Counted from the first letter of the stretch, positions 27,490 to 37,010 are shown. The stretch: 64,000 nucleotides of DNA from Thalassospira xianhensis MCCC 1A02616 (GCF_003326475.1 NZ_JPWA01000002.1:1-64000); one strand, 5' to 3'. The notes: generated from the sequence alone by a model not told the origin. Numbers and translations: made by a program.

Positions 27490-28698
27490 ATGGCGCAGGC
27501 AGGCAAGCCATTTGCCGTTGGCATGATCACGATTTGCCAGTTGATGGCACTTGCGCTGTGGTTTTCGGCAACGGCGGTATTGCCGCAATTGCGTGCCGAG
27601 TTTGATCTGGGGGCAGTGCAATCATCCCTGTTTACCAGTTCAGTATTGCTGGGGTTTGTACTGGGCACTTTGATCAGCGCGTTTTTCGGTCTGGCCGACC
27701 GGGTTGAACCAAGGCGTTTCTGGGCGGCATCCGCATTGATTGCCGCGACCGCCAATCTTCTGATCCTGACCGTGCCGGTCGACGGGGTGGTTGTGATCGG
27801 GCTTCGCCTGATTACCGGGATCTGCATGGCAGGAATTTATCCCATCGGCATGAAAATGGTCGCGACCTGGTCGCGCGGCGATACGGGATTTCTGGTCGGG
27901 TTGCTGGTCGGTGCATTGACCATGGGATCGGCCCTGCCGCATCTGTTTGCCGTGGCAGTGCCGCTTGACTGGCGGATGGTGATCGTGATCGCCAGTATTT
28001 CGGCTTATATCGCCGGTGTGGCGATCCTGTTTGTCAAGCTGGGCGGGACGCCGGGAAAATCCCCGCGATTTGATCCGCGTATGGTCGGGCAGATATGGTC
28101 GAATAAACCCCTGCGCCATGCCTGTTACGGGTATTTCGGGCATATGTGGGAACTGTATGCCATGTGGGGCTGGATCGGGTTGTTCCTGTATGGGGCGCTT
28201 TCCGGGCGGGAATTTGATAATCCCGGTATCTGGGCGGCCCTTTTGACATTTGCGATTGTCGGTATCGGCGCGTTCGGAAGCCTTGCGGGTGGTTTGCTGG
28301 CGGACCGGATCGGGCGGACGACGGTGACCATGGCCGCAATGGCGGTCAGTGGTATCTGCGCCCTTGTTGCCGGGGCGCTTGGCGATGCGTCTGTCCCGAT
28401 CCTGATTGTCGTCTGTATTGTCTGGGGCATTTCGGTGATTGCCGATTCTGCGCAATTTTCATCCTGCGTGATCGAACTGGCCGATCCCCATCAGGTGGGA
28501 ACGGCGCTGACCATGCAAAATGCCATTGGCTTTCTTATTGCCCTTGGATCGATCCATCTGGTGCCGGTGATTGCCGATGGTTTTGGCTGGTGGGGGGCGT
28601 TTGCCATGCTGGCGGTGGGGCCATTACTGGGCTTTATCGCCATGGGACGATTGCGCAACATGCCCGAAGCCATCCGACTGGCGGGAGGACGGCGATAG
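27490..28698 (+). CDS. Major facilitator superfamily transporter
   Basis: Twelve-helix inner-membrane carrier, 402 residues. The loop 2-3 region reads GLADRVEPRRFW, matching the MFS motif A pattern, with the repeat in the second half GLLADRIGRTTV. A conserved tryptophan-rich segment (GYFGHMWELYAMWGWIGLFL) in helix 7 occurs in a group of uncharacterised alphaproteobacterial MFS carriers. Substrate unknown. ATG follows ACAGGGGAAAGC, a good ribosome site. Separate from the ABC operon. Confidence 0.9.
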   Translation: MAQAGKPFAVGMITICQLMALALWFSATAVLPQLRAEFDLGAVQSSLFTSSVLLGFVLGTLISAFFGLADRVEPRRFWAASALIAATANLLILTVPVDGVVVIGLRLITGICMAGIYPIGMKMVATWSRGDTGFLVGLLVGALTMGSALPHLFAVAVPLDWRMVIVIASISAYIAGVAILFVKLGGTPGKSPRFDPRMVGQIWSNKPLRHACYGYFGHMWELYAMWGWIGLFLYGALSGREFDNPGIWAALLTFAIVGIGAFGSLAGGLLADRIGRTTVTMAAMAVSGICALVAGALGDASVPILIVVCIVWGISVIADSAQFSSCVIELADPHQVGTALTMQNAIGFLIALGSIHLVPVIADGFGWWGAFAMLAVGPLLGFIAMGRLRNMPEAIRLAGGRR

Positions 28699-28877
28699 TT
28701 TTGAGCCGGAATAGCGAAAAGAGTCGGTGATCCGCATCACTTGACAACCTGAAGGCAAAAAACTGCGCCGTTTGGGTTTTCTTGACCATTTTCAGCACAA
28801 ATATTACTTTCTGCCAGAATTTTCTTGCTGTTGCGCGTTGGGGGCGTTGCGGCGTTTTCCAAATATAAGGGTCTTTC

Positions 28878-31748
28878 ATGAGTCTCACCCTCATTGTTTT
28901 GCTTCCCTTCCTTGGGGCGGTGTTACCCGCCGTCATGATCAGGGCCGGGCGCAATGCGTGCGCCACAGCAACCGGCTCGGTCACGCTGCTTGCCCTGATC
29001 CTGCTGATCGCCAAGGCGCCGGCCGTTATTGGCGGCGAAGTGTTTCAGGTCCGCTATGAATGGCTGAGCGAGCTGGGATTGAACGTGACCTTCTTCCTTG
29101 ATGGTCTGGGATTGCTGTTTGCGACCCTGATCCTCGGGATTGGTCTGCTGATCATCATTTATGCCCGATTCTATCTGTCGAAAGACGATCCGATGGGGCG
29201 GTTCTATGTGTTCCTGCTTTTGTTTCAGGGCGCGATGGTCGGCATTGTTCTGTCGGACAACATTCTGCTTCTGCTGATTTTCTGGGAACTGACGTCGCTG
29301 TCATCCTTCCTTCTGATCGGTTACTGGAAACATCTGCCCGAAGGTCGACAGGGCGCGCGTATGGCGCTGACCGTTACCGGGGCAGGCGGGCTTGCAATGA
29401 TTGCCGGGATGCTGATCCTTGGAAATATCGTCGGGTCCTATGACCTGACGGTGATCCTGCAAAATGCCGATCTGATCCAGGCGTCACCGCTTTATGTGCC
29501 AGCCCTTGTTCTGATCCTTCTGGGCTGCTTTACCAAATCCGCACAGTTCCCGTTCCATTTCTGGCTGCCGCATGCCATGGCCGCACCGACACCGGTTTCG
29601 GCCTATCTGCATTCGGCAACCATGGTCAAGGCGGGCATCTTTTTGATGGCGCGCATGTGGCCGGTTCTGTCGGGAACGCCGGAATGGTTTTATATCGTTG
29701 CGACCGCCGGTCTTGTGACCATGGTGCTGGGCGCATGGATTGCGATCTTCAAACATGATCTTAAGGGGCTTCTGGCCTATTCCACGGTCAGCCACCTTGG
29801 TCTTGTGACCATGCTGTTTGGTTTTGGAACGCCGATGGCCGCGGTTGCGGGCGTGTTTCATATCATCAACCATGCGACCTTCAAGGCGGCCCTGTTCATG
29901 ACCGCCGGGATCATCGACCATGAAACCGGGACGCGCGATATCCGCCGTCTGGGCGGGTTGCTGAACCTGATGCCGATTGCCGGGACCATCGGGATCATTT
30001 CGGCCGCATCGATGGCCGGGATCATTCCGTTAAACGGGTTCCTGTCCAAGGAAATGATGCTGGAAGAAGCATGGCATACCGTCTGGCTTGATCAGAACTG
30101 GATCGTGCCGTTGCTGGCGACTGTTGGCGCGCTGTTCTCGGTTGCTTATTCGCTGCGCTTTATCTTCCATGTCTGGTTTGGCAAAACCCGTGATGAACTG
30201 CCCCATCATCCCCATGATCCACCGTTTGGTATGTGGGCACCGCCCGCATTCCTGACGGTTCTGGTGGTTCTGATCGGTCTGTTCCCGGCGGCAATTGCCG
30301 GGCCGCTGGTGGCGGCCACGTCCAATGCGGTCACGGGCGGGAACCTTCCGGACTATTATCTGGCACTTTGGCACGGTCTGACCCCCGCACTTGCCATGAG
30401 CACGATTGCCCTTATCGGCGGTGCGTTGCTTTTGCTGCGCCATGGCGGTTTGATGTCGGTAACGGCCAACCTGTCGCGGCCCGACGCCAAGGCGATGTTT
30501 GACTGCCTGATCGTCAAGGTCGTCGCGCTTTGCCGTGTGATATCGGACAATCTGCATAACGGTTCGCTGCAACGCTATCTTGCGGTTATGGTCTTTGCCG
30601 CGATTGCCATCGGTCTTTCGGGGTTCTATGCCGAACCGGATCATACCGCAGGCACACGTGAACTTCTGGCCGTTTCACCGCCCGCTGCCATTGGCTGGGT
30701 GCTTCTGGTCGGGACCTGTATCGCGGCGGTCGCGATGCATCACAACCGGCTTCTGACCCTGCTTCTGGTGGGTGTCATCGGTTTGATCGTCTCGCTTGGC
30801 TTTATCTATCTGTCGGCACCGGATCTTGCCCTGACGCAGATCTCGGTCGAGGTGGTGACGGTCATCCTGATGTTGCTGGCACTGAACATCCTGCCAAAGG
30901 AAACCCCGAAGGAAAGCCAGCCGGGACGCAAGTTCCGCGACTGGGTAATTGCAATTGCGGCCGGTCTTGGCATGGGCGGGGCTGTCTGGGCGATCATGAC
31001 GCGTGAATTGCCCAATTCGATTTCAGCCTATCATCTGGCCAATTCGAAAATCGAAGGCGGGGGAACCAACGTGGTCAACGTGATCCTCGTCGATTTCCGA
31101 GGCTTTGATACCTTTGGCGAGATCATCGTTCTTGGCATTGCCGCCCTTTCGATCTTTGCCCTGATTGAAACGGTTACCCAGGGTGAGGCGGCGAAACGTC
31201 TTGCAAGCTGGGTGGTCGATAATCGCCGGTCGGCTGATCGCCATCCGATGATGATGGTCATTGCAACGCGGGTGATGTTGCCGCTGGCGCTGCTGGTGGG
31301 GGTTTACATCTTCCTGCGCGGCCATAACGAACCGGGCGGTGGCTTTATCGCCGGTCTGGTCGTTTCGGTCGCACTGGTCATGCAATATATGGCGTCGGGC
31401 TTTGGCTGGACCCAGAACCGCATGAAAGCCAATTATCACGGCATGATCGGGTTGGGTGTGATTGCCGCGGCCATTACAGGTCTTTCGGCCTGGGTGGCGG
31501 GGCTGCCGTTTCTGACCAGTGGCTTTGTCCATGTTCATCTGCCGATTGTCGGCGAATTTGAACTGGCATCTGCCATGGGCTTTGACCTTGGCGTGTTCCT
31601 GACGGTTGTCGGGGCTGTTACCCTTGCCCTTGCCAAACTGTCGCAGGTGGAACGCATGGCCGAGCATGTCGACATCAATCCCGAGCCGATGGACCATGAT
31701 CCGTCCGCCGCGGCCCAGCAGGTCGCGACAGCTGAGAAAGAGGCCTGA
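28878..31748 (+). CDS. mrpA: Fused MrpA-MrpB subunit of a monovalent cation/proton antiporter
   Basis: Core subunit of the Mrp (Mnh/Pha) complex, which exports Na+ or K+ for protons in the inner membrane. Residues 1 to about 600 form the NuoL-like proton-channel part, with landmarks GLGLLFATLILGIG, FPFHFWLPHAMAAPTPVSAYLHSATMVKAG split around the conserved Lys, and FKAALFMTAG. The part from about 770 on is MrpB: the stretch ATRVMLPLALLVGVYIFLRGHNEPGGGF carries its signature. The 956-residue A-B fusion is the arrangement known from rhizobial pha and other group 2 operons. First gene of mrpAB-C-D-E-F-G. Confidence 0.95.
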   Translation: MSLTLIVLLPFLGAVLPAVMIRAGRNACATATGSVTLLALILLIAKAPAVIGGEVFQVRYEWLSELGLNVTFFLDGLGLLFATLILGIGLLIIIYARFYLSKDDPMGRFYVFLLLFQGAMVGIVLSDNILLLLIFWELTSLSSFLLIGYWKHLPEGRQGARMALTVTGAGGLAMIAGMLILGNIVGSYDLTVILQNADLIQASPLYVPALVLILLGCFTKSAQFPFHFWLPHAMAAPTPVSAYLHSATMVKAGIFLMARMWPVLSGTPEWFYIVATAGLVTMVLGAWIAIFKHDLKGLLAYSTVSHLGLVTMLFGFGTPMAAVAGVFHIINHATFKAALFMTAGIIDHETGTRDIRRLGGLLNLMPIAGTIGIISAASMAGIIPLNGFLSKEMMLEEAWHTVWLDQNWIVPLLATVGALFSVAYSLRFIFHVWFGKTRDELPHHPHDPPFGMWAPPAFLTVLVVLIGLFPAAIAGPLVAATSNAVTGGNLPDYYLALWHGLTPALAMSTIALIGGALLLLRHGGLMSVTANLSRPDAKAMFDCLIVKVVALCRVISDNLHNGSLQRYLAVMVFAAIAIGLSGFYAEPDHTAGTRELLAVSPPAAIGWVLLVGTCIAAVAMHHNRLLTLLLVGVIGLIVSLGFIYLSAPDLALTQISVEVVTVILMLLALNILPKETPKESQPGRKFRDWVIAIAAGLGMGGAVWAIMTRELPNSISAYHLANSKIEGGGTNVVNVILVDFRGFDTFGEIIVLGIAALSIFALIETVTQGEAAKRLASWVVDNRRSADRHPMMMVIATRVMLPLALLVGVYIFLRGHNEPGGGFIAGLVVSVALVMQYMASGFGWTQNRMKANYHGMIGLGVIAAAITGLSAWVAGLPFLTSGFVHVHLPIVGEFELASAMGFDLGVFLTVVGAVTLALAKLSQVERMAEHVDINPEPMDHDPSAAAQQVATAEKEA

Positions 31749-31752
31749 TATC

Positions 31753-32109
31753 ATGGAGTTTCTTGTAGCAAGCAGTATCGGGCTTCTGACCATGTGCGGC
31801 ACTTATATGTTGCTGCGTGGTCGTACTTTCCCGGTGGTGATCGGTCTAGCACTTCTGTCCTATGCGGTGAACGTTTTCCTGTTCGCCATGGGGCGCCTGA
31901 CCATCGATATGCCGCCAATCCTGCGTGATGGTGTTACGGAATACACCGATCCACTGCCCCAGGCACTTGTCCTGACAGCGATCGTGATTTCGTTCGGGAT
32001 GACCGCACTTATCGTTGTGCTGTCAATCCGCGCCTATCTTGAAATCGGTAATGACCATGTTGACGGTCGCCCGGTTGGCGAGCCTTCCGAAGCAGGAGAC
32101 AAAAACTGA
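31753..32109 (+). CDS. mrpC: Mrp antiporter subunit MrpC (NuoK-like)
   Basis: Three-helix 118-residue subunit homologous to NuoK. Landmarks: GLLTMCGTYMLLRG, VVIGLALLSYAVNVFLFAMG and DPLPQALVLTAIVISFGMTA. The ATG at 31753 gives the standard N-terminus; the frame runs further upstream inside mrpA. Its stop overlaps the mrpD start (TGATG). Confidence 0.95.
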   Translation: MEFLVASSIGLLTMCGTYMLLRGRTFPVVIGLALLSYAVNVFLFAMGRLTIDMPPILRDGVTEYTDPLPQALVLTAIVISFGMTALIVVLSIRAYLEIGNDHVDGRPVGEPSEAGDKN

Positions 32110-33644
32110 TGGGTCACTGGATTGTCGTTCCCATTGTGCTGCCTGCCGTGATGGCCGCCCTGATTGTTCTGGCGGTTCGGCATGACATTGTTCTGCAGCG
32201 CATATTCTCGATCACCTCGACCGTTGCCCTTGTGGCGGTCACTCTGTCGCTGGTGATTTTTGCCAATAACAACAACCCGGAAATGTACGCACTCGGCGAC
32301 TGGCCGGCACCGTTCGGGATCGTGATCGTACTGGATCGCCTGTCGGCGATGATGATCTTTCTGACCTCGATCCTCGGTCTTGGGGTCATCCTGTTTGCAT
32401 CAAGCGAATGGGACAAGCGTGGCCAGCATTTCCACGCCCTGTTCCAGTTCCAGCTGATGGGGGTCAATGGTGCGTTTTTGACCGGTGACGTGTTCAACCT
32501 GTTCGTCTTCTTCGAAGTGCTGCTGATCGCATCCTACGGGTTGATGCTGCATGGTGCCGGGGCGGAACGCCTTAAGGCGGGCATGCAGTATATCGTCATT
32601 AACCTGACGGGTTCGACCCTGTTCCTGGTCGGGGTCGGCATGATCTATGCCGTGACCGGAACGCTGAACATGGCCGATCTTGCCATCCAGGTGCCGCAGG
32701 TGGCCGCCGGTGATGCCGCGTTGCTGCGTGCCGGGGCGCTGATCCTGCTTCTGGTGTTCTGTGTGAAGGCGGCTTTGGTACCGGTTCATTTCTGGCTGCC
32801 GGGAACTTATGCCAATGCACCGGCACCGGTCGCGGCCCTGTTTGCGATCATGACCAAGGTCGGTGCCTATTCGATCCTGCGCGTTTACTCGCTGGGCTTT
32901 GGTGAAAATGCCGGTGATATGGCATGGCTCGCACAGCCCTATATCCTGCCTGCGGCGATTGTGACACTGGCGATTGGCATGATCGGGGTGCTGGCGGCCA
33001 AGCGGCTTAATGGCCTGATTGCGTTTTCCGTGATCGGATCGATGGGAACGCTTTTGATTTCCATCGCGCTGTTCACGCCCGAAAGCATTTCGGCCGGTCT
33101 TTATTACCTGCTGCATTCGACCTTTGCCGGGGCGGCCCTGTTCCTGGTCGGTGATCTGGTGGCGTCGCGCCGGGGGGCCATCTATGGCGACAAACTTGAA
33201 ACGGCACCGGTTTTCCATCAATCGGGGCTTCTGGCGGTTCTGTTCTTTGTTGCGGCCATCGCCATGGCCGGGATGCCGCCGCTCAGCGGTTTTATCGGCA
33301 AGCTGATGATCCTTGATGCGGCACGTGACAGCGACCTGTCTGTCTGGATCTGGTCAGTCATTCTTGTGACGTCGCTGATGTGCATTGTCGGTTTTGGCCG
33401 TGCAGGCAGTGTCCTGTTCTGGAAAAGTGCCTCGGCCGAAGGTGTGATCGAGGTCGAGGGGGCAACTTGGCCGGTTCTTCCGATCGTTGCCGCCTGCGGA
33501 ATGCTGTGTGCACTTGTTGCCCTGACGGTGTTTGCCGCACCGATCATGGATTACCTGCAGGGCACGGCAGCGCAGTTGTTTGACACCACGGATTACATCC
33601 GGGCTGTGCTGGGTGAAATACCCGCCACACAGCCTGGCCAGTAA
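32109..33644 (+). CDS. mrpD: Mrp antiporter subunit MrpD (NuoM/N-like)
   Basis: 511-residue proton-translocating subunit with about 14 helices. Landmarks include FFEVLLIASYGLMLHG with the conserved Glu, KAALVPVHFWLPGTYANAPAPVAALFA with Lys and Pro-rich loop, and ANAP-like antiporter motif spacing. Translationally coupled to mrpC; 17 nt before mrpE. Confidence 0.95.
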   Translation: MGHWIVVPIVLPAVMAALIVLAVRHDIVLQRIFSITSTVALVAVTLSLVIFANNNNPEMYALGDWPAPFGIVIVLDRLSAMMIFLTSILGLGVILFASSEWDKRGQHFHALFQFQLMGVNGAFLTGDVFNLFVFFEVLLIASYGLMLHGAGAERLKAGMQYIVINLTGSTLFLVGVGMIYAVTGTLNMADLAIQVPQVAAGDAALLRAGALILLLVFCVKAALVPVHFWLPGTYANAPAPVAALFAIMTKVGAYSILRVYSLGFGENAGDMAWLAQPYILPAAIVTLAIGMIGVLAAKRLNGLIAFSVIGSMGTLLISIALFTPESISAGLYYLLHSTFAGAALFLVGDLVASRRGAIYGDKLETAPVFHQSGLLAVLFFVAAIAMAGMPPLSGFIGKLMILDAARDSDLSVWIWSVILVTSLMCIVGFGRAGSVLFWKSASAEGVIEVEGATWPVLPIVAACGMLCALVALTVFAAPIMDYLQGTAAQLFDTTDYIRAVLGEIPATQPGQ

Positions 33645-33664
33645 GCGGTGATGAAAGGATAGTG

Positions 33665-34159
33665 ATGATGTTGAAACGTTGTCTTCCCCACCCGCTTCTG
33701 TCGCTGGCCCTGCTGGTTGTCTGGGTGTTGCTGGTCAATGAAATATCGGCCGGTGTCGTGGTCTTTGGTGCGATCCTGGCGATTGTGGTGCCGTTGATCA
33801 CGTCAAGTTTCTGGCCGGCCGCGCCAAAGGTCGGCAATGCCTATGCGATCTGCGAATACGGCCTGATTGTGCTGTGGGATATTCTGGTGGCGAATGTTGT
33901 CGTTGCCGGATTGATCCTGTTTCGCAAGGCCGAAAGCCTTGAAACGAAATGCGTTGTCGTTCCACTTGATCTGACCTCGCCGGAGGCGATCACGACCCTT
34001 GCGGGGACGATCACCATGACGCCGGGCACCGTGACCATTGATCTGAGTGCCGATGCCAAAAGCCTTCTGGTGCATTGCCTGCATGCGCCGGACCCGCAGG
34101 GCGTGATTGATGATATCAAGACCCGCTATGAAGGCCGTCTGAAGGAGATTTTCGAATGA
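33665..34159 (+). CDS. mrpE: Mrp antiporter subunit MrpE
   Basis: 164-residue membrane subunit. Two N-terminal hydrophobic segments (LLSLALLVVWVLLVNEI, VVVFGAILAIVVPLI) and a third (IVLWDILVANVVVAGLILF), then a soluble tail with TLAGTITMTPGTVTIDLS, the MrpE hallmark. GTG and two ATGs occur in tandem at the start; the first ATG, spaced from AAAGGAT, is used. The stop overlaps mrpF by 4 nt. Confidence 0.94.
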   Translation: MMLKRCLPHPLLSLALLVVWVLLVNEISAGVVVFGAILAIVVPLITSSFWPAAPKVGNAYAICEYGLIVLWDILVANVVVAGLILFRKAESLETKCVVVPLDLTSPEAITTLAGTITMTPGTVTIDLSADAKSLLVHCLHAPDPQGVIDDIKTRYEGRLKEIFE

Positions 34160-34425
34160 TCGAATATGCACTGAATTTCGGCTTTATCTGTGTGGCGGTC
34201 GCCCTGTTGATGAACCTTTGGCGGCTTTCGAAGGGACCGACCATCGCGGACCGTGTTCTGGCCGTTGATACCATGGCGATCAACGCAATCGCCCTTCTGG
34301 TGCTGTACGGGATCAGCCGCGCAACCTCGATGTATTTCGAAGGGGCGCTTCTGTTTGCCATGTTCGGCTTTGTCTCCACCGTTGCCTATTGCAAGTTCGT
34401 CTTGCGCGGCGACATCATCGAATAG
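34156..34425 (+). CDS. mrpF: Mrp antiporter subunit MrpF
   Basis: 89-residue three-helix subunit. Landmark RLSKGPTIADRVLAVDTMAINAIALL contains the conserved Asp pair of MrpF. Overlaps mrpE by 4 nt and lies 11 nt before mrpG. Confidence 0.94.
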   Translation: MIEYALNFGFICVAVALLMNLWRLSKGPTIADRVLAVDTMAINAIALLVLYGISRATSMYFEGALLFAMFGFVSTVAYCKFVLRGDIIE

Positions 34426-34436
34426 GGAGAGAGACG

Positions 34437-34841
34437 ATGCCGTTTATTGCCGAACTCGTCATTTCTGTTCTGATCGTGATTGGCGGATTGTTTCTGCTGA
34501 TCGGGTCGTTCGGGATGCTCAAACTGCGTGAATTGCTGCCGCGGCTTCATGCGCCGACCAAGGCAACCACGGTTGGCGTTGGTGGAATCCTGATCGCATC
34601 GATGCTGTTCTTCTGGATCGAACGCGGGCATTTCACCATTCATGAATTGCTGATCACGCTGTTCCTGTTCCTGACGGCACCGATCACCGCAAACCTGATC
34701 GCCAAGGCCTATTTGCTGCGGCATGTCGATCCGCACGCGGATCTTCCGAAAAGCGGTCAGGACGAAGGCTGGGCAACCTTTGATCCGGTTGGCCCGGATG
34801 GCTATGACCCCAGCGAGGAATACAAACCCGATCAGAAGTGA
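34437..34841 (+). CDS. mrpG: Mrp antiporter subunit MrpG
   Basis: 134-residue three-helix subunit with the family stretch LLIGSFGMLKLRELLPRLHAPTKATTVGVGG. The ATG at 34437 follows GGGAGAGAGACG and gives the family N-terminus; the frame extends upstream into mrpF. The C-terminus is a hydrophilic tail. Last gene of the operon; a terminator follows 19 nt after the stop. Confidence 0.94.
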   Translation: MPFIAELVISVLIVIGGLFLLIGSFGMLKLRELLPRLHAPTKATTVGVGGILIASMLFFWIERGHFTIHELLITLFLFLTAPITANLIAKAYLLRHVDPHADLPKSGQDEGWATFDPVGPDGYDPSEEYKPDQK

Positions 34842-34860
34842 ACACGGGTGGAGATTTGCA

Positions 34861-34888
34861 AACGGCACCGTTCATACGGTGCCGTTTT
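34861..34888 (+). terminator. Terminator of the mrp operon
   Basis: AACGGCACCG (34861-34870) / CGGTGCCGTT (34877-34886), 6-nt loop, followed by only a few U residues (TT GG). Perfect 10-bp stem; partial read-through into the GNAT gene is possible. Confidence 0.75.
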
Positions 34889-34913
34889 GGTATGCTGTTA
34901 GCAGGAAAACCGC

Positions 34914-35429
34914 ATGATCCTTGAAACCGAACGGCTCTGGCTGCGTCCGCGAACACTGGATGATCTTGAAGACTGCTTTGCGATGGATCGTGAACCCGGT
35001 GTGACCGACTTTGTTCACGGGCCGTGGGCCGACGAAACCGAACATCGTGCCTTTATCCATGATCGCATCACCATGGATTACGGGCCGGGGCTTGGATACT
35101 GGTCGCTGTTTTTAAAAACGGAACCGGATCGTTTCATTGGCTGGGTTCTGCTGATCCCCGAGGATGCGGTTGGGCCCGAGATCGAAATCGGCTGGCGGTT
35201 GAAACCGGCTTTCTGGGGCAGGGGATACGCATCCGAAGCCGCCAATGCCCTGCTGGCACATGGGTTTGAAAAAATGAAACTGCCCGGTTTCATTGCCTGT
35301 ATCGATGCCCGGAATATCGGGTCACTTGCGGTGGCGCGAAAGATCGGCATGTGTCCTCACAAGGACGACAACGATATCGTGCAATATGCGATCACGGCGG
35401 ATGATTTTGCAAAACGTCCTCATAGATGA
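34914..35429 (+). CDS. GNAT family N-acetyltransferase, RimJ/RimL type
   Basis: Transfers an acetyl group from acetyl-CoA to an amine; target unknown. Begins with the RimJ/L pattern LETERLWLRPRTLDD. The acetyl-CoA-binding motif A region reads IGWRLKPAFWGRGYASEAANALL, with GRGYA as pyrophosphate loop, and motif B includes DARNIGSLAVARKIGM. 171 residues, normal. AGGAAAA precedes the ATG by 6 nt. Confidence 0.9.
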   Translation: MILETERLWLRPRTLDDLEDCFAMDREPGVTDFVHGPWADETEHRAFIHDRITMDYGPGLGYWSLFLKTEPDRFIGWVLLIPEDAVGPEIEIGWRLKPAFWGRGYASEAANALLAHGFEKMKLPGFIACIDARNIGSLAVARKIGMCPHKDDNDIVQYAITADDFAKRPHR

Positions 35430-35486
35430 CATTGCCGATCTGCCCCTGATCTTGTTATGACAAGGGGCAGGAGGAACGCGTTTCAC

Positions 35487-36101
35487 ATGCCGGATTTCAG
35501 CATCGAAGATCAGTATTGCGGGCGGATCGCCGGGATCGACGAGGTCGGCCGTGGGCCGTTGGCCGGGCCGGTGGTTGCGGCGGCCGTTATTCTGCCGCGC
35601 AATGAACGGTTGCCGGAAGTCCTTCTGGGGGAACTCAACGATTCCAAAAAGCTTTCGGTCAAGAAACGCGACTTTCTGTTTGAGCTGATCATGGGCTGTG
35701 CGGAGGTTGGCATCGGCGCGGCATCGGTCCGCGAAATCGACCGGATAAATATCCTTCAGGCGACCTATGTTGCCATGCGCCGTGCGGTGGCGCGTTTGCC
35801 GCAATGCCCCGATCAGGCGCTGGTGGATGGCAATCGTGACCCGGGACTGCCGTGCGCGGTGGAAACGGTCATCAAGGGTGATGGCAGGTCATTATCCATT
35901 GCGGCGGCATCCATCGTTGCCAAGGTCGTGCGCGACCGCGCCATGACCCGCCTTGCGGTGCGCTATCCGCATTTCGGCTGGGATGGCAATGCCGGTTATG
36001 GGGTGAAAAAGCATATGGACGGGCTTGGCATTGTCGGCCCAACCCTGCATCACCGCCGCAGTTTCAGGCCGATTGCCGAATTGCTCGGAATTCTGTCCTG
36101 A
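35487..36101 (+). CDS. rnhB: Ribonuclease HII
   Basis: Removes ribonucleotides and RNA primers from RNA-DNA hybrids. The catalytic acids are visible in GIDEVGRGPLAGP (Asp18, Glu19), VDGN and the later SIAAASIVAKVVRDR. ATG at 35487 is preceded by GGAGGAA; the longer frame adds ten unconserved residues. 204 residues is typical. Converges with the thioesterase gene, 2 nt apart. Confidence 0.95.
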   Translation: MPDFSIEDQYCGRIAGIDEVGRGPLAGPVVAAAVILPRNERLPEVLLGELNDSKKLSVKKRDFLFELIMGCAEVGIGAASVREIDRINILQATYVAMRRAVARLPQCPDQALVDGNRDPGLPCAVETVIKGDGRSLSIAAASIVAKVVRDRAMTRLAVRYPHFGWDGNAGYGVKKHMDGLGIVGPTLHHRRSFRPIAELLGILS

Positions 36102-36103
36102 TC

Positions 36104-36886
36104 CTAGGCCAATGCGGTGCCGTTTTCGGGTACGACTTGCGCACGTACCAGATCAACACCGTCGCCATCTCGCGTAATCGCGGCAAATCCGTCCTTCTGG
36201 CGAACCGTGACCCGTTCCTGAACCCGGCATTCGGTGCGGAACTGGATATCGATGCTTTCGGGGTGGAAGTCCGGTTTTGCATCCGCACCGGTGGCACCAA
36301 GGACCCACTTCATCAGACGGACATTATTGACATGCCCATACAGGTCAAGATCGGATGGACGAGCCTTTATGCTGTCGATTTCGGGTAACGGATCGGTGGT
36401 GAAGGGCGGCCGGAATGGTGGTTCGATCAGTTTCGGGCCGGGCGGGTTTGGCAGCCTTTCCTCGATCCAGTCCGGCCAGCTTGCGGCACGGCGTTCAATC
36501 AGGTCAAACATCACCCAGAAACTTTGCGCGACCGCAATCACATCACCATGGCTGTCGATCAGGCGGAAATCGCGGGTCGCCACACGCCTTGCAACGCCCG
36601 AAGGCCAGGTTTCGACAATGATATCCTCGCCATTGCCGGGATAGCGCCGCACATGAATAACCATGCGCGCCAGAACCCAGGCCATGCCTTTATCGACTGT
36701 ATCGTCATAGGCCAGTTTCAGGATACGCGCACCCCAACCAGCCGCATCCTGCATGTAATCGGCAAGGGCAGGCAGCATCGCAAGGCCATTGTCACCAATT
36801 TCCGAATACCGCACCCGATAGGTGCCCCGCCATCCACAGTTGGCGGGCAGGGCCGGTCTGGCGATTTCGTTCCAATCAAGGGTCAT
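36104..36886 (-). CDS. Acyl-ACP thioesterase-family protein (double hot-dog)
   Basis: Resembles FatA/FatB-type bacterial acyl-ACP thioesterases (PF01643). The N-terminal hot-dog contains YRVRYSEIGDNGLAMLPALADYMQDAA, then WVLARMVIHVRRYP and VATRDFRLID. The second hot-dog contains ARPSDLDLYGHVNNVRLMKWVLG, whose Asp-x3-His-x-Asn pattern holds the likely catalytic residues. 260 residues matches the family. Substrate (acyl-ACP or acyl-CoA) is not determined. The upstream region has short direct repeats (see repeat entry). Confidence 0.88.
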   Translation of the reverse strand: MTLDWNEIARPALPANCGWRGTYRVRYSEIGDNGLAMLPALADYMQDAAGWGARILKLAYDDTVDKGMAWVLARMVIHVRRYPGNGEDIIVETWPSGVARRVATRDFRLIDSHGDVIAVAQSFWVMFDLIERRAASWPDWIEERLPNPPGPKLIEPPFRPPFTTDPLPEIDSIKARPSDLDLYGHVNNVRLMKWVLGATGADAKPDFHPESIDIQFRTECRVQERVTVRQKDGFAAITRDGDGVDLVRAQVVPENGTALA

Positions 36887-36939
36887 GTCGGCAGATCCTG
36901 TGTCATTCCCTGACAGTTATAGAAAGCCGGTTCGCGCCA

Positions 36940-36975
36940 TGCAAATCTGTACTGCAGATACGGACTGCAAATCTG
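36940..36975. repeat. Short direct repeat pair near a tRNA-Cys-like fragment
   Basis: TGCAAATCTG occurs at 36940-36949 and 36966-36975, and ATCTG-tactg-CAGAT (36945-36959) forms a small dyad between them. The second copy belongs to CGGACTGCAAATC, which matches a tRNA-Cys anticodon arm, followed by GGGTCTATTCCTGTC like a decayed T-arm. No complete cloverleaf can be folded. Confidence 0.35.
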
Positions 36976-37010
36976 CAACACGAACCGGGTCTATTCCTGT
37001 CAAACTGGTG

